From: Enterococcus_D entomosocium | GTDB taxonomy: Bacteria; Bacillota; Bacilli; Lactobacillales; Enterococcaceae | Length of the DNA stretch: 64,000 nucleotides | Reading direction: 5' to 3' (one strand) | Assembly (NCBI RefSeq): GCF_030441895.1 | Contig: NZ_JARJAS010000007.1 | Part shown: one piece after another, positions 36,481 through 46,606 of the stretch | How positions within the stretch are numbered: position 1 is the stretch's first letter | How the letters are laid out: every line of letters begins with the position of its first letter | Position numbers and translations under genes: made by a program | The notes under the pieces: model-generated | Seen by the model: only the letters and a program-made list of their open reading frames with translations | What the model was told of the DNA's origin: nothing | The model's database searches: none

Positions 36481-39400
36481 TTATTTCTTTTTCTTTTTCT
36501 TTCTATTCCACAATCCAAATCCAGCACCTACAGATGCTAAACCACCAACAACTGAGGCTGCAATCGAGGAAGAACCTGTTTGTGGTAATTTGCTACCCGG
36601 TTTCTTATTGCCAGAGCCTGAATCGGAATCCGCATCCGCATCTGAATCGGAATCAGCATCAGCGTCTGAATCGGAATCTGAGTCGGCATCCGCATCTGCA
36701 TCGGCGTCCGCATCTGAATCGGAATCCGCATCTGAATCTGAATCAGAATCGGCGTCCGCATCTGAATCGGAATCTGCATCAGCATCTGAATCAGCATCAG
36801 CATCTGAATCAGCATCAGCATCTGAATCAGCATCAGCATCTGAATCTGAATCCGCATCTGAATCGGAATCCGCATCCGAATCGGCATCTGAATCGGAATC
36901 GGAATCGGCGTCCGCATCCGCATCTGAATCGGAATCGGAATCGGAGTCGGCATCCGCATCGGCGTCTGCATCGGAATCGGAATCTGCATCTGAATCGGAA
37001 TCTGAATCGGAATCTGAGTCGGCATCCGCATCTGAATCTGAATCTGAATCCGAATCGGAATCTGAGTCGGCATCCGCATCCGAATCGGCGTCTGAATCAG
37101 CATCAGCGTCTGAATCTGAATCAGCGTCTGAATCGGAATCTGAATCTGAATCAGCATCAGCATCTGAATCGGAATCTGAGTCGGCGTCCGCATCCGCATC
37201 GGCATCCGCATCGGAATCTGAATCGGAATCAGCATCGGCATCGGCGTCGGCATCGGAATCGGAATCTGAATCTGAATCTGCATCCGCATCGGAATCAGCA
37301 TCGGCGTCGGAATCGGAATCTGAATCCGCATCGGAATCTGAATCCGCATCAGCATCGGCGTCCGCATCCGCATCGGAATCGGAATCTGAATCTGCATCCG
37401 CGTCTGAATCTGAATCGGAATCGGCGTCCGCATCCGCATCGGAATCTGAATCCGCATCTGAATCAGCGTCGGAATCTGAATCGGAATCTGAATCAGCATC
37501 GGCATCGGCGTCCGCATCCGCATCGGCATCTGAATCCGCATCTGAATCAGCATCCGCATCTGAATCCGCATCCGCATCTGAATCGGAATCGGCGTCCGCA
37601 TCGGAATCCGCATCGGAATCTGAATCTGAATCCGCATCCGCATCGGCGTCCGCATCGGAATCTGAATCCGCATCCGCATCTGAATCGGCGTCGGCGTCGG
37701 CATCTGAATCGGAATCGGCGTCCGCATCGGCATCCGCATCCGCATCCGCATCGGAATCGGCATCCGCATCCGCATCTGAATCGGAATCCGCATCCGCATC
37801 TGAATCAGCATCCGCATCCGCATCTGAATCGGAATCCGAATCTGAATCTGAATCTGAATCTGAGTCGGCATCGGCATCGGCATCCGCATCCGCATCGGCG
37901 TCCGCATCGGAATCGGAATCAGCATCTGAATCAGCATCCGCATCTGAATCCGCATCTGAATCGGAATCTGAATCTGAATCTGAGTCGGCATCGGCATCGG
38001 CGTCCGCATCGGAATCGGAATCAGCATCTGAATCAGCATCCGCATCGGCGTCCGCATCGGAATCGGAATCTGAGTCGGAATCCGCATCGGCGTCGGCATC
38101 TGAATCGGAATCAGCATCCGCATCTGAATCTGAATCGGAATCTGCATCGGCGTCTGAATCTGAATCGGAATCAGCATCCGCATCGGCATCTGAATCGGAA
38201 TCGGAATCAGAATCTGAATCGGAATCCGCATCAGCGTCGGAATCTGAATCCGCATCCGCATCGGCATCTGAATCGGAATCAGCATCCGCATCGGCATCTG
38301 AATCGGCATCCGCATCGGCGTCTGAATCGGAATCTGCATCCGCATCGGAATCTGAATCTGAATCCGCATCCGCATCTGAATCGGAATCGGAATCCGCATC
38401 GGCATCGGCATCCGCATCGGCGTCGGCATCGGAATCTGAATCGGAATCCGCATCGGCGTCGGAATCGGAATCAGCATCGGCGTCTGAATCGGAATCGGCG
38501 TCTGAATCGGAATCTGCATCTGAGTCTGCATCTGAGTCTGAATCGGAATCAGCATCGGCGTCTGAATCTGAATCAGCGTCTGCGTCTGAATCTGCATCAG
38601 CATCGGCATCCGCATCGGCATCGGAATCTGAATCTGAATCCGCATCCGCATCCGAATCGGAATCTGAGTCGGCATCCGCATCGGCGTCCGCATCTGAATC
38701 GGCATCCGCATCCGCATCTGAATCAGCATCCGCATCGGCGTCCGCATCTGAATCGGAATCGGAATCCGCATCTGAATCGGAATCCGCATCGGCGTCTGAA
38801 TCGGAATCGGAATCAGCATCCGCATCTGAATCAGCATCTGAATCAGCATCCGCATCGGCGTCCGCATCTGAATCGGAATCCGCATCGGCGTCGGAATCTG
38901 AATCGGAATCAGCATCCGCATCGGCGTCGGAATCTGCGTCGGAATCTGAATCGGAATCTGAATCCGCATCTGAATCTGAATCAGCATCTGAATCCGCATC
39001 AGCATCGGAATCTGAATCTGAATCGGAATCAGCATCGGCGTCCGCATCTGAATCCGCATCTGAATCTGAATCCGCATCTGAATCTGAATCCGCATCCGCA
39101 TCTGAATCTGAGTCGGCATCCGCATCGGCGTCCGCATCTGAATCGGAATCGGAATCCGCATCTGAATCTGAATCCGCATCAGCATCGGAATCTGAATCTG
39201 AATCGGAATCTGCATCAGCGTCGGAATCTGAATCTGAATCTGAGTCGGCATCAGCGTCTGAATCTGAATCAGAATCTGCATCGGCATCAGCGTCGGAATC
39301 TGAATCTGAGTCGGCATCTGCATCTGAGTCTGAATCCGCATCAGCATCGGCGTCGGAATCTGAATCTGAATCTGCGTCCGCATCTGAATCGGAATCTGCA

Positions 39401-41616
39401 TCTGAATCGGAATCCGCATCGGCATCCGCATCAGCGTCTGAATCTGAATCGGAATCAGCATCCGCATCCGAATCAGCATCTGAATCGGAATCGGAATCTG
39501 AATCAGCATCCGCATCGGCGTCTGAATCAGCATCTGAATCGGAATCTGAATCTGCGTCCGCATCGGAATCTGAATCGGAATCTGAATCTGAGTCAGTATC
39601 AATAGGTTCTTGTATAATTACAGCAACCATATCAGACTGTTTATCATCACGATTTTCCTGATGTCCGTTTACAACAATACTTACTTCATCACCAAGATTG
39701 AGCTCAGCATCTAGTGGAATTTCAAATTCACCGCTAGCATTGATTGGTACATTCTTCTCTACAAGTTCACCATTGATATAAACGTCAAGTGAATACGTTC
39801 TACCAAATGTATCATCTTGTTCATGACTTCCTGTTATTACATTGTCACCAACATAGATATCATTTAGTTTTGGTTGATTGACTACCCAGTTATTGTAGCC
39901 AGTTGTGTCATCGACATTTACTGTTGTCTCAACTGCCTTAGTTCTTATCTGACTCGGATTAGAAACATCCGGTTGTTGTCCGACAACTCTAACTGTTACT
40001 TCATCGCCATAAGAAAGATCTAGATTTAATTCATTTACATCATATGCGAATACATAACTTCTACTTGTTACTGGAATATCTTCTTCAGTATTAACGAGAC
40101 GGCCATTCACCAGAAGCTCTAAGTTATAGCTTCTCTCGTACGCTCTACTCTGAAGTGGAACACTTCCACTAATCAATTGATCGTCTTCTTTTAATGGATC
40201 AATTCTTGCAGCTTGAACTTCCCATTGATCATAGTCATCGATATTTTCAACAATCATCGTAGTTGTTGAGCTTACTTTATCTTCATGCCCATCTTGTTTT
40301 CCAATGACATATGCTTCAACAACTGCACCTTCAGTCAACGGAACCGGTACCCCATCCACAATCCACATTGAAGAGAATTCGAAGTCATTCGAGATATTTT
40401 CTCTTCTTAGGACTTCCTGACCTTCAATAGTCAATACTAAATCATACGTTCTTCCTGCTTGACGATTTTGTGGTGAGTTTAACCCAGTAACTAAATACTC
40501 ACCTGTGTACGCTTGATGAACAGTTGGATTACTTACTTCCCAATCTTCATATTCTACAATGTCTGTTCCTGTGCTGTGGTAAGTAATACCAGAATATTTT
40601 GTATGCCTTTTTCCATTACGCAATACGTATTGGTGAACTCCTTTTACTCTTGCAGTAACGACATCACCATCTCGTAGAAAACTACCGAAATCGTATTCCC
40701 AATTACCCTCTTCATCCATAAAGGCTGTATCTCTCGGTACACCATTGACTAATAATTCTACAGAATAATCGGTATCATGTTCATTAACGAGATCTTGCTT
40801 CCCATTTCCATAAAAGTTCTGATCGTCAGAAGTTAGTAATGTAGTCGTCTCTACTGGGTTCTCTATCCAAGTGTTATAAATTCCCTCAGAAGAAAGTTCC
40901 CCGGATATTGTTCCACTACCTCCAATAACAATCCAGTCTGCACTGCTGGTTACGCTCCGAACAGAGTAACTATCCTTCCTAATTATCATATTGTCTCTCG
41001 GATTATCTTCTCGCCATCTTGCCAGATCAATTTTTAAATCAATAGAGATATCAACACTGGATAGCTGTATAGTATAATTATTCGTATAATAACGAATAGC
41101 ATGCTCATCTGGATCGTAGTACATCGTCTCGCTTCTAAAGAAACTGTCTTGTTCCCAAATTTTTTTAATATCCTCAGTATTACTTCCCAGACCTACAAAG
41201 CCAGGACGTGTAACAGTGCCAGAAATGTAATCTTTATAATTTGGCGTTAAAAAAAACTGATCTGCCAAATCCGGATCTAAATAAATCGTTTGCTTAAATT
41301 GAGCAATAAAACCAATATTTAGCCATGAGTTTGACTCTCCAGATGTAGCTATGTGAATCCCTTCCTCATCCGCAGATAATTTATCAAACTTATCTGTGAA
41401 GCCAAAGTTAATCCCGATGTGAGGCGTAACCTCTTCATAGCCTCCTGTGCTATCTGTAACGTTTACAGACTCGGCATTTACTTTTGTTTCAGCTACAAAC
41501 AAGCCGCTTGTAATTACACCAGCAATCATAGCATTGTAAATTAGCTTATTTTTAGCATTTTTTTTCTTAATATTTTTCCTATTCAAAGACTGAACGTGAT
41601 CAAATTGATTTTTCAT
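36481..41616 (-). CDS. Giant LPXTG adhesin with Asp-Ser/Asp-Ala repeat stalk
   Basis: A 1711-residue surface protein. A long signal peptide (to about residue 48, ending KVNA) precedes an unrecognised N-terminal domain (residues 55-240). About four Ig-like domains of about 95 residues follow (marked by YxxWxV and GRTYxLxVxINGE-type stretches) up to residue 672. A 994-residue Asp-Ser/Asp-Ala tract then reaches GSGNKKPGSK, followed by LPQTG, a hydrophobic helix and a poly-Lys tail. This is the design of staphylococcal Sdr adhesins, with half the repeats Ala. GGGAGG precedes the ATG. It is probably anchored by the nearby sortase. Ser repeats may be glycosylated, but no classical glycosyltransferase is seen. 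Confidence 0.93.
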   Translation of the reverse strand: MKNQFDHVQSLNRKNIKKKNAKNKLIYNAMIAGVITSGLFVAETKVNAESVNVTDSTGGYEEVTPHIGINFGFTDKFDKLSADEEGIHIATSGESNSWLNIGFIAQFKQTIYLDPDLADQFFLTPNYKDYISGTVTRPGFVGLGSNTEDIKKIWEQDSFFRSETMYYDPDEHAIRYYTNNYTIQLSSVDISIDLKIDLARWREDNPRDNMIIRKDSYSVRSVTSSADWIVIGGSGTISGELSSEGIYNTWIENPVETTTLLTSDDQNFYGNGKQDLVNEHDTDYSVELLVNGVPRDTAFMDEEGNWEYDFGSFLRDGDVVTARVKGVHQYVLRNGKRHTKYSGITYHSTGTDIVEYEDWEVSNPTVHQAYTGEYLVTGLNSPQNRQAGRTYDLVLTIEGQEVLRRENISNDFEFSSMWIVDGVPVPLTEGAVVEAYVIGKQDGHEDKVSSTTTMIVENIDDYDQWEVQAARIDPLKEDDQLISGSVPLQSRAYERSYNLELLVNGRLVNTEEDIPVTSRSYVFAYDVNELNLDLSYGDEVTVRVVGQQPDVSNPSQIRTKAVETTVNVDDTTGYNNWVVNQPKLNDIYVGDNVITGSHEQDDTFGRTYSLDVYINGELVEKNVPINASGEFEIPLDAELNLGDEVSIVVNGHQENRDDKQSDMVAVIIQEPIDTDSDSDSDSDSDADADSDSDSDADSDADADADSDSDSDSDADSDADADSDSDSDADADADADSDSDADSDSDADADSDSDSDADADADSDSDADADSDSDSDADADADSDSDSDADADSDSDSDSDADADSDSDSDSDADADSDSDADSDSDSDADADADADSDSDADADSDSDADSDSDADSDADADADSDSDSDSDADADSDADSDSDADSDSDSDSDADSDADADADSDSDSDADADSDSDADADADADSDADSDADADSDSDSDADADSDSDADSDSDSDADADADADSDADADADSDADADADADSDSDSDADADSDSDSDADADADADADSDADADSDSDADADSDSDSDADSDADSDSDADSDSDADADSDSDADADSDSDSDADADADADADADSDSDSDADADSDSDSDADADSDSDADADADSDADADADSDSDADADADSDSDADADSDSDSDSDSDSDADADADSDSDSDADADSDSDSDADADSDSDADADADSDSDSDSDADADADADSDADSDSDADADADADSDSDSDSDSDADSDADADSDADSDSDADADADADADADADSDSDSDSDSDSDSDADADADSDADADSDSDADADADSDADADADADADADSDSDADADADSDADADSDSDADADADADSDSDSDADSDADADSDSDADADSDADADSDADSDADADADADADADSDSDSDSDADSDADSDSDADADADSDSDSDADADSDSDSDADADADADADSDSDADSDSDSDADADSDADADSDSDSDSDADADADADSDSDSDADADADADADSDSDSDADADSDSDSDSDADSDSDADADSDADSDADADSDSDSDSDSDSDADADSDSDSDSDSDADSDSDADADADADSDSDSDSDADADADSDSDSDADSDADSDSDADSDSDADADSDADADSDADADSDADADSDSDADADSDSDSDADSDSDADADADADADSDSDSDADADSDSDADADSDSGSGNKKPGSKLPQTGSSSIAASVVGGLASVGAGFGLWNRKKKKKK
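36619..39600 (-). repeat. Hexanucleotide-based Asp-Ser/Asp-Ala coding repeat
   Basis: 2982 bp coding 994 residues, 497 dipeptides. Asp is nearly always GAT, and the partner codon is TCN (Ser) or GCN (Ala), so one T/G change converts one into the other. The six-base unit leaves four of the other frames open for about 3 kb, which are shadows and not genes. Such arrays change length by recombination or slippage, so stalk length may vary among strains. Confidence 0.95.
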
Positions 41617-41651
41617 TTTTTCCTCCCTTTTAGTAATTAATAAGATTTCTA

Positions 41652-41698
41652 TTAATTGCTAAGTTCACATTCAAAATAAATATAAACTTAGCAATTAA
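41652..41698. other. 14-bp hairpin in the leader of the adhesin gene
   Basis: Perfect arms TTAATTGCTAAGTT (41652-41665) and AACTTAGCAATTAA (41685-41698) lie between the upstream gene and the adhesin start, without a T-run. It could mark an mRNA processing or stability element or an operator. Confidence 0.5.
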
Positions 41699-41705
41699 GT
41701 GAACC

Positions 41706-43430
41706 TCAATTGCTTTTGATATAATTCTTATAATTGATTAGTCCACTTAAAAAGTGCTCTGCATCATCTATTCTCATTCTAAAATTATCGTGTCTTGCAA
41801 AAAAACCACCAGCAATGATATTTGGCTTTGCCATATACATAGCAACCTCCGGATAAAATACCCCTACGTTCATTTCATGCAACGCTCGCTTATCCATAGT
41901 TGGTTTTATATCCTTCACTTTAGGAAACTTCTCTAACAAATGTGAATATTGTTCACTTGTATCTAAGTGATCAACAAATTTAGCAGCCGCAACTAAAAGT
42001 TCTAGCATGGTAGGATAAGCAGTGTCTCGTTTGTTGATAAAATTCAAATTTTCTGTAGCATTTCGAATACCAAACTCATAATATTCCTCTTTAGGTAATA
42101 AAGCTGATAGCTCATTAACGGCATAGCTTATCCAATGGTCATGGTATTTATAATATTTTTTTTCTACTAATTTTTTCAAAATTGATTCCGCTAATGTTAA
42201 AGTGGTATCATCTGGAATTTGCTTATACGCTCTAGCGAGACCGAATAGTACTTCGCCATCGTAATAAACTGTTCGGAAAGCCTCTTTTACTTCTAACTTT
42301 TCGTTTAGAACGTGAATTGTATCTCCATCTTGAATAAAATATTCTTTGATCATTTTCACCGTATTGATAAGAATTTCTTCATACTGTAAATCACCAGTTA
42401 TTTCTTGATACTTTGAAAATGCTAACAGCACCATCGCATTGCTTCCAAGTTTGTATTCAAAGACGTCGATTCTTCGATCGATAATATCTTTGAAAAGCAG
42501 ATGCCCTTCAATATTAGTCGTTAGGTTTTGGATCCCCCAGTCAAGCCCACTCTTAATTTTCGGAAGATCTTCTTCATAGGTTTCTAAGTCTTCGACTGCT
42601 TCTAACCACGCATATAAAGTGGAAAAATGTCTTACCGTATTGTAGTTGATAAGCGTTTTATTAAACTGAGGAAAATAGCCATATATGAATTTTCCTGAAT
42701 CTAGTATTTGATCGCTTAAATATTTGCGTCCATCTTTAATCACTCTTTCTAAATCAGAAACAATATTTTTTTTCAAATGCTGTCTCACATTGATCCCTGG
42801 TCCACGATACTGAAGCTCATAGAGTTTCGAGCCTTCACTCACCATTATTCCTCTCGTTCTAAAAATGGTGATAGCCTTGAGGGGATCGGGTAAAATAATA
42901 GGTTTCTTATATTTTCGAAAAAGATATTTGCTCAGATTTACATGGTTGAAAGATAAATTTGGTTTATTTTTCCCAATTTTATGCTCTCTATCCGGTTGGA
43001 AAATCATGTTCCCATTAATTTCTTCTTCCAGCAAAGAAATACGTAATTCCTCATCAAAAGCTATCCCATATCGAAAATAATTGTTTCTTGGTGTTTCTTT
43101 TAGCATTTCGTCAAATTTTTGATAAGCAATTTTCTTTGAGTAGATGACAACATCAAATTTGAGATACTTGACCATACTCAAATTATTTCTTTCAAAAAAT
43201 CTTTGAACCTTAATCCATGTTCTATCAAAATCCTTCGAGCAGAAAGATTTTACTTCTGCCCTACTTTGACCAGTTGACCACGAAATGTAGATGACCGTTT
43301 GACCTTGCATATTGCTTTTTTCATAATAGCTACTAAGTTTTGCTTTAATTTGAACTAACTTTGAGTGCTTTAACATTGAACAACTCTCCAATTTAATCAG
43401 TTTGACCGGTTTTTGAGATAAATCTTTCAT
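41706..43430 (-). CDS. Unrecognised protein with probable (alpha/alpha) toroid domain
   Basis: A 574-residue soluble protein, no signal peptide, so cytoplasmic. Residues 40-180 form a mixed alpha/beta module (SWSTGQSRAEVKSF, then YFRYGIAFDEELRISLLEEE). Residues about 215-560 show helical hairpins with repeated Tyr/Trp/Gly motifs (YNTVRHFSTLYAWLEA, GSNAMVLLAFSKYQ, VYYDGEVLFGLARAYK), as in six-hairpin glycosidases and sugar epimerases. I cannot name the family. It is the first gene of the adhesin operon, 90 bp before the adhesin start. A role in modifying the adhesin or a surface glycan is the simplest guess. Confidence 0.7.
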   Translation of the reverse strand: MKDLSQKPVKLIKLESCSMLKHSKLVQIKAKLSSYYEKSNMQGQTVIYISWSTGQSRAEVKSFCSKDFDRTWIKVQRFFERNNLSMVKYLKFDVVIYSKKIAYQKFDEMLKETPRNNYFRYGIAFDEELRISLLEEEINGNMIFQPDREHKIGKNKPNLSFNHVNLSKYLFRKYKKPIILPDPLKAITIFRTRGIMVSEGSKLYELQYRGPGINVRQHLKKNIVSDLERVIKDGRKYLSDQILDSGKFIYGYFPQFNKTLINYNTVRHFSTLYAWLEAVEDLETYEEDLPKIKSGLDWGIQNLTTNIEGHLLFKDIIDRRIDVFEYKLGSNAMVLLAFSKYQEITGDLQYEEILINTVKMIKEYFIQDGDTIHVLNEKLEVKEAFRTVYYDGEVLFGLARAYKQIPDDTTLTLAESILKKLVEKKYYKYHDHWISYAVNELSALLPKEEYYEFGIRNATENLNFINKRDTAYPTMLELLVAAAKFVDHLDTSEQYSHLLEKFPKVKDIKPTMDKRALHEMNVGVFYPEVAMYMAKPNIIAGGFFARHDNFRMRIDDAEHFLSGLINYKNYIKSN

Positions 43431-44360
43431 TCATTGCGTTGAACTCTTACCCATTGCTATGATTTCAATGAATGAACAGGACTGTTTATACATGTAGTGA
43501 GATAGCTAACTATTTGATGTACTCATCCCCCTTTCTCTTTTCCTTGAACCATTTTTCTTAAGAAGCATCATTGAAAATTAAGTAGTTCCTTCGAAAGCTA
43601 AGACGACATGCGACGTTCTTTTCTATAGATCCTAAAATTTTATTACTTACCTGCTTCGCTTTTATAAAATATAAAAGGATGTTTACCGCAAATAGTGAAT
43701 ATTTCCACGATCGAAAACAATGAATTTGATCGCTAATTAAAAGTATTGAAATTACGCATCCTCATTACACATATAAGGTTACACAGGGTAGTGAAGAAAT
43801 TAAAATCTAAATTTTCATAGCATATTGCACTTTTCAGAAACGCAGATAAAAAGATAATTTTTTTAGCGTTAATATAACAAATAATAACCATTTGTCTTTT
43901 TTGAAAACTTCGCTAAAATTGGAATAAGAAGAAAGCCCATTATGGTTCGATAACGTTTCCATCTATATAATCTTTTGTTAATTTTAATAAAAAGAAAGAA
44001 TATTTCGCTTTGTATCGGTATATAAGCTTAATATAAATTAGCCATCTAAATATTCATTATGTAAACTTATTACTATATAATTTGCCTACTTTTATTTAAA
44101 ACTTCCTAATACGATTCATGTAATAAGAGAAACATCCCTTCCATATATAACAAATGAACCCTCCAAATATTTCAACTCAATCAATGAGGCAAACCAAAAA
44201 AATACGTAGAAAAGAACTCACGTCCTTTTCTACGCAATCGTAACTGCTACTCGCTAGCTAATATTTTTTATGTTCTCACTTTATCAGTAACGAATTCCAT
44301 TTTGACCATCTCATCGATTAATCGGTAATTATTATGAGATTTAATGAGCATGACTCATCA
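43431..44360. promoter_or_regulatory. Long upstream region of the adhesin locus, with shared element
   Basis: 930 bp without a gene. The main feature is the 62-bp element at 43779-43840, also found at 52352-52413 in front of the second WxL cluster. The rest is very AT-rich. A long leader or upstream activator region is likely. Confidence 0.5.
43779..43840. promoter_or_regulatory. Shared 62-bp upstream element, copy A
   Basis: Aligned without gaps to 52352-52413 it is identical at 46 of 62 positions, including a run AAATTTTCATAGC. It lies 349 bp before the first gene of the adhesin operon, in the same orientation as the other copy. Mga-type regulators bind sites of about this length, so it is a candidate Mga site. 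Confidence 0.6.
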
Positions 44361-44582
44361 TTAATTTCCCTCTTGAATCCCCATAGAAACATCACAATAC
44401 CTTAATATGACGAGTTGTAAAATAATCATAGTGCACACAAAAAGTATGATGAATTCCAATCTTTCGATTTGTGTACAATTTTGCTTTTTGTACTTAATCT
44501 TTGAATAAGTAAAATCATCAACCCTAGTAAGTATTTTAATAAGATTATCTATCTTCATTTTCAAAACGTATTTTTTAATCAA
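44361..44582 (-). CDS. Possible small membrane protein
   Basis: A 73-residue frame with one hydrophobic helix (LEFIILFVCTMIILQLVIL) near the C-terminus and a basic N-terminus. It begins with TTG one base after the Mga stop and has no ribosome binding site of its own, so it would depend on coupled translation. It could be a small membrane partner of the regulator, but evidence is thin. Confidence 0.3.
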   Translation of the reverse strand: MIKKYVLKMKIDNLIKILTRVDDFTYSKIKYKKQNCTQIERLEFIILFVCTMIILQLVILRYCDVSMGIQEGN

Positions 44583-44583
44583 G

Positions 44584-46074
44584 TTAACTTGTCACTAAAG
44601 TATTTAACCTCTGCATTAGTTGATCCCAATCTTTCTGATTTGGAATTGTATTGATAAGGAGATAATCTTTCTCCAATTCATAATCAAAAATATATGGTCG
44701 GTAATTCGTGACTATTAAATCTGTTTTATTAGATTTTAAGCGCTCCTCTGTTAACTCTGGTAAGGATAAAAAATTTAGCTGATAGCTTTCGCCTAACAAA
44801 CGTTGTGCTTGAAGACGAATACTTTGAACCACCATTGAATCACCCTCCAATAAAAATAAAATATTTTGACGAGGTTGATGAGAATGAATTAAAAGTTCAC
44901 TAAACAAAGTAAATCCAACAGCTAATTCTTCAAGTGCTGTAGCAGATAATTTTAATGCCTCCTGATGTTTTTTCAAGAACGCCACGTTCTTTTCATAGGA
45001 TGGTTGTTGCATGGCAATATGTTTCACTTCTATTTGCTGTTTATTCCATATTGGCCAAAGGGCGTTGCTTAATTGCCATGCAACAAAATAAGACTTCGTA
45101 AAGGTTATTAACAAAGGACGATCCCATTGACTAAAGGATTCATTTGAAAAGTAATCAGTGACTATTTCAGTAGTTTGAGGCCATTGATCAAATCGCAGCA
45201 AAAAACACTGCTCGTATACCAAGCAACTTGTAGTACGTTTTGACACAATCATTAAATAGAGCCAGACTAACTCTTCTTTCGGCAGGAGAATTCCGTATTC
45301 TCTATCAATGATCGGGATCAGTGACTCGAATAACTGGAAATCTTCATCCTGATAAACGAGTCTCTTAGCCCATTCGGGAACCTTAATCAACTGTTCTTGT
45401 TTTACTCTTACCATTGTCAAGTAAAGTAATGAATAGAAGGCAGCAATTGAAATTCCTGTTCCTATTTTATAAGTTTTCAGCTCTACTGAAAGTTCTTTTA
45501 AAATGATTGCGTGTAGGTCATCTGGAGGACGAACAGTCTGAGGTGCTTGTTCGCCTCCATAATAAAAGTCAAAGAAAAATTTTCTTATGTTTGACTCCTC
45601 TCCAATAAATTTTACAGGTTTAAAGCTTAGACTAAGACCGTATTCTTCCAATGTTGGTTGTGTCTTTTTTAAAAAACGTCTTAGGGTAGTTTCTGCATAA
45701 TTGTACTGATGTGCGAGTTCATCGAGGTCAGCAAAATCACCATAAAAAATTCTTTCCAATATTTCATAAAGTGCATCTTGATCTAACAGTTCTTCTTTTT
45801 TCTCTTGGTACATCAGACGATTGATTTCAACAAAACGAAATCCAGTATTATTTGAATAAATAGCAACACTATCACCAAAGTGTTCTTTTATTAAATGAAT
45901 ATCTTTGACTAGTGTACGTTGAGAGATTGCCAATCTATCTGCTAGCGTAATAGTTGTAAAAGTCTCTTCTTGTTCTATAATAGTTAAAATTCGCATCCAT
46001 CTTCTGATCATAGGACTTGTAATAAAAGCAATTTGAAGTTCACGCATCATATTCCTCGCTTTATTTGTAATCAT
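44584..46074 (-). CDS. Mga-family transcriptional regulator
   Basis: A 496-residue protein of Mga/AtxA/MafR size. An N-terminal HTH_Mga-like region (TLADRLAISQRTLVKDIHLIKEHF) is followed by a second HTH (LAHQYNYAETTLRRFLKKTQ), a central PRD-like helical domain and a C-terminal EIIB-like domain (QNILFLLEGDSMVVQ). Such regulators activate surface and virulence genes in streptococci and enterococci, and some respond to PTS phosphorylation. It sits between two surface loci sharing a 62-bp upstream element, making it the prime candidate to bind there. An ATG at 46047, six bases after GAGG, may be the real start. Confidence 0.85.
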   Translation of the reverse strand: MITNKARNMMRELQIAFITSPMIRRWMRILTIIEQEETFTTITLADRLAISQRTLVKDIHLIKEHFGDSVAIYSNNTGFRFVEINRLMYQEKKEELLDQDALYEILERIFYGDFADLDELAHQYNYAETTLRRFLKKTQPTLEEYGLSLSFKPVKFIGEESNIRKFFFDFYYGGEQAPQTVRPPDDLHAIILKELSVELKTYKIGTGISIAAFYSLLYLTMVRVKQEQLIKVPEWAKRLVYQDEDFQLFESLIPIIDREYGILLPKEELVWLYLMIVSKRTTSCLVYEQCFLLRFDQWPQTTEIVTDYFSNESFSQWDRPLLITFTKSYFVAWQLSNALWPIWNKQQIEVKHIAMQQPSYEKNVAFLKKHQEALKLSATALEELAVGFTLFSELLIHSHQPRQNILFLLEGDSMVVQSIRLQAQRLLGESYQLNFLSLPELTEERLKSNKTDLIVTNYRPYIFDYELEKDYLLINTIPNQKDWDQLMQRLNTLVTS

Positions 46075-46606
46075 TTTCTATCTTTCCATCTACTAACTAG
46101 TACTTAAATAGATTGCTAATACTCGCTTTAGTATCGCTTTGTTCATAAGTATCATTCGCTCTATTAGCATTCATTTAGTTCTTTTAGAACCTAGGAACTC
46201 TGGTATGTTTTAAGAAATTTCTATCACTTGAACAATGGATCCCTATCCAACACTGATCATTTTAGAAACATACCTTGATTGTAGACTTCACCACAAAGAG
46301 ACCTGTTAAGCGATCAGAAAAGTATCGTAAGCCTTCAACTAAACAAAGAAAGACACCTATATTAATATCTGTCAGAATAATTTATGTGCGCCCATAAAAA
46401 AGGGAGGAATCATTGATTTATCATTATTGAATGACGTGTAGATGATCTGTCAAAATGCACGTATAGGCTATTCTGATTCTCGATTTAATACTTGTCCAAA
46501 CTTAAACGAACGGTAGCATGGATAGTAGCTATCAACTCCATCGCAGACCTTTTCACTTGATATTTTCCTATATAAGCCAAAGAAACAAACTTTTTCACGA
46601 GAGACA
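46075..46606. other. Intergenic region, nothing recognised
   Basis: It holds the regulator promoter and the 3' end of the lectin-WxL gene. I see no gene, repeat or clear terminator. Confidence 0.35.

Noticed and set aside
36619..39600. CRISPR array or satellite DNA
   Set aside because: The repeat is a six-base coding unit continuous with a secreted LPXTG protein. There are no spacers of constant length and no cas genes.
36420..39605. Two more 3-kb open frames over the adhesin repeat (rightward His/Asn/Arg/Leu-rich and leftward Ile/Gln/Met/Pro-rich)
   Set aside because: Same cause: low-complexity six-base repeat read in other frames, with no start signals.
36392..39661. Rightward open frame of about 1090 codons over the adhesin repeat (Ser-Glu/Ser-Ala)
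   Set aside because: It is the complement of the hexanucleotide repeat. The repeat unit leaves several frames open. It has no signal, no sensible protein features outside the repeat and opposes a well-supported gene.
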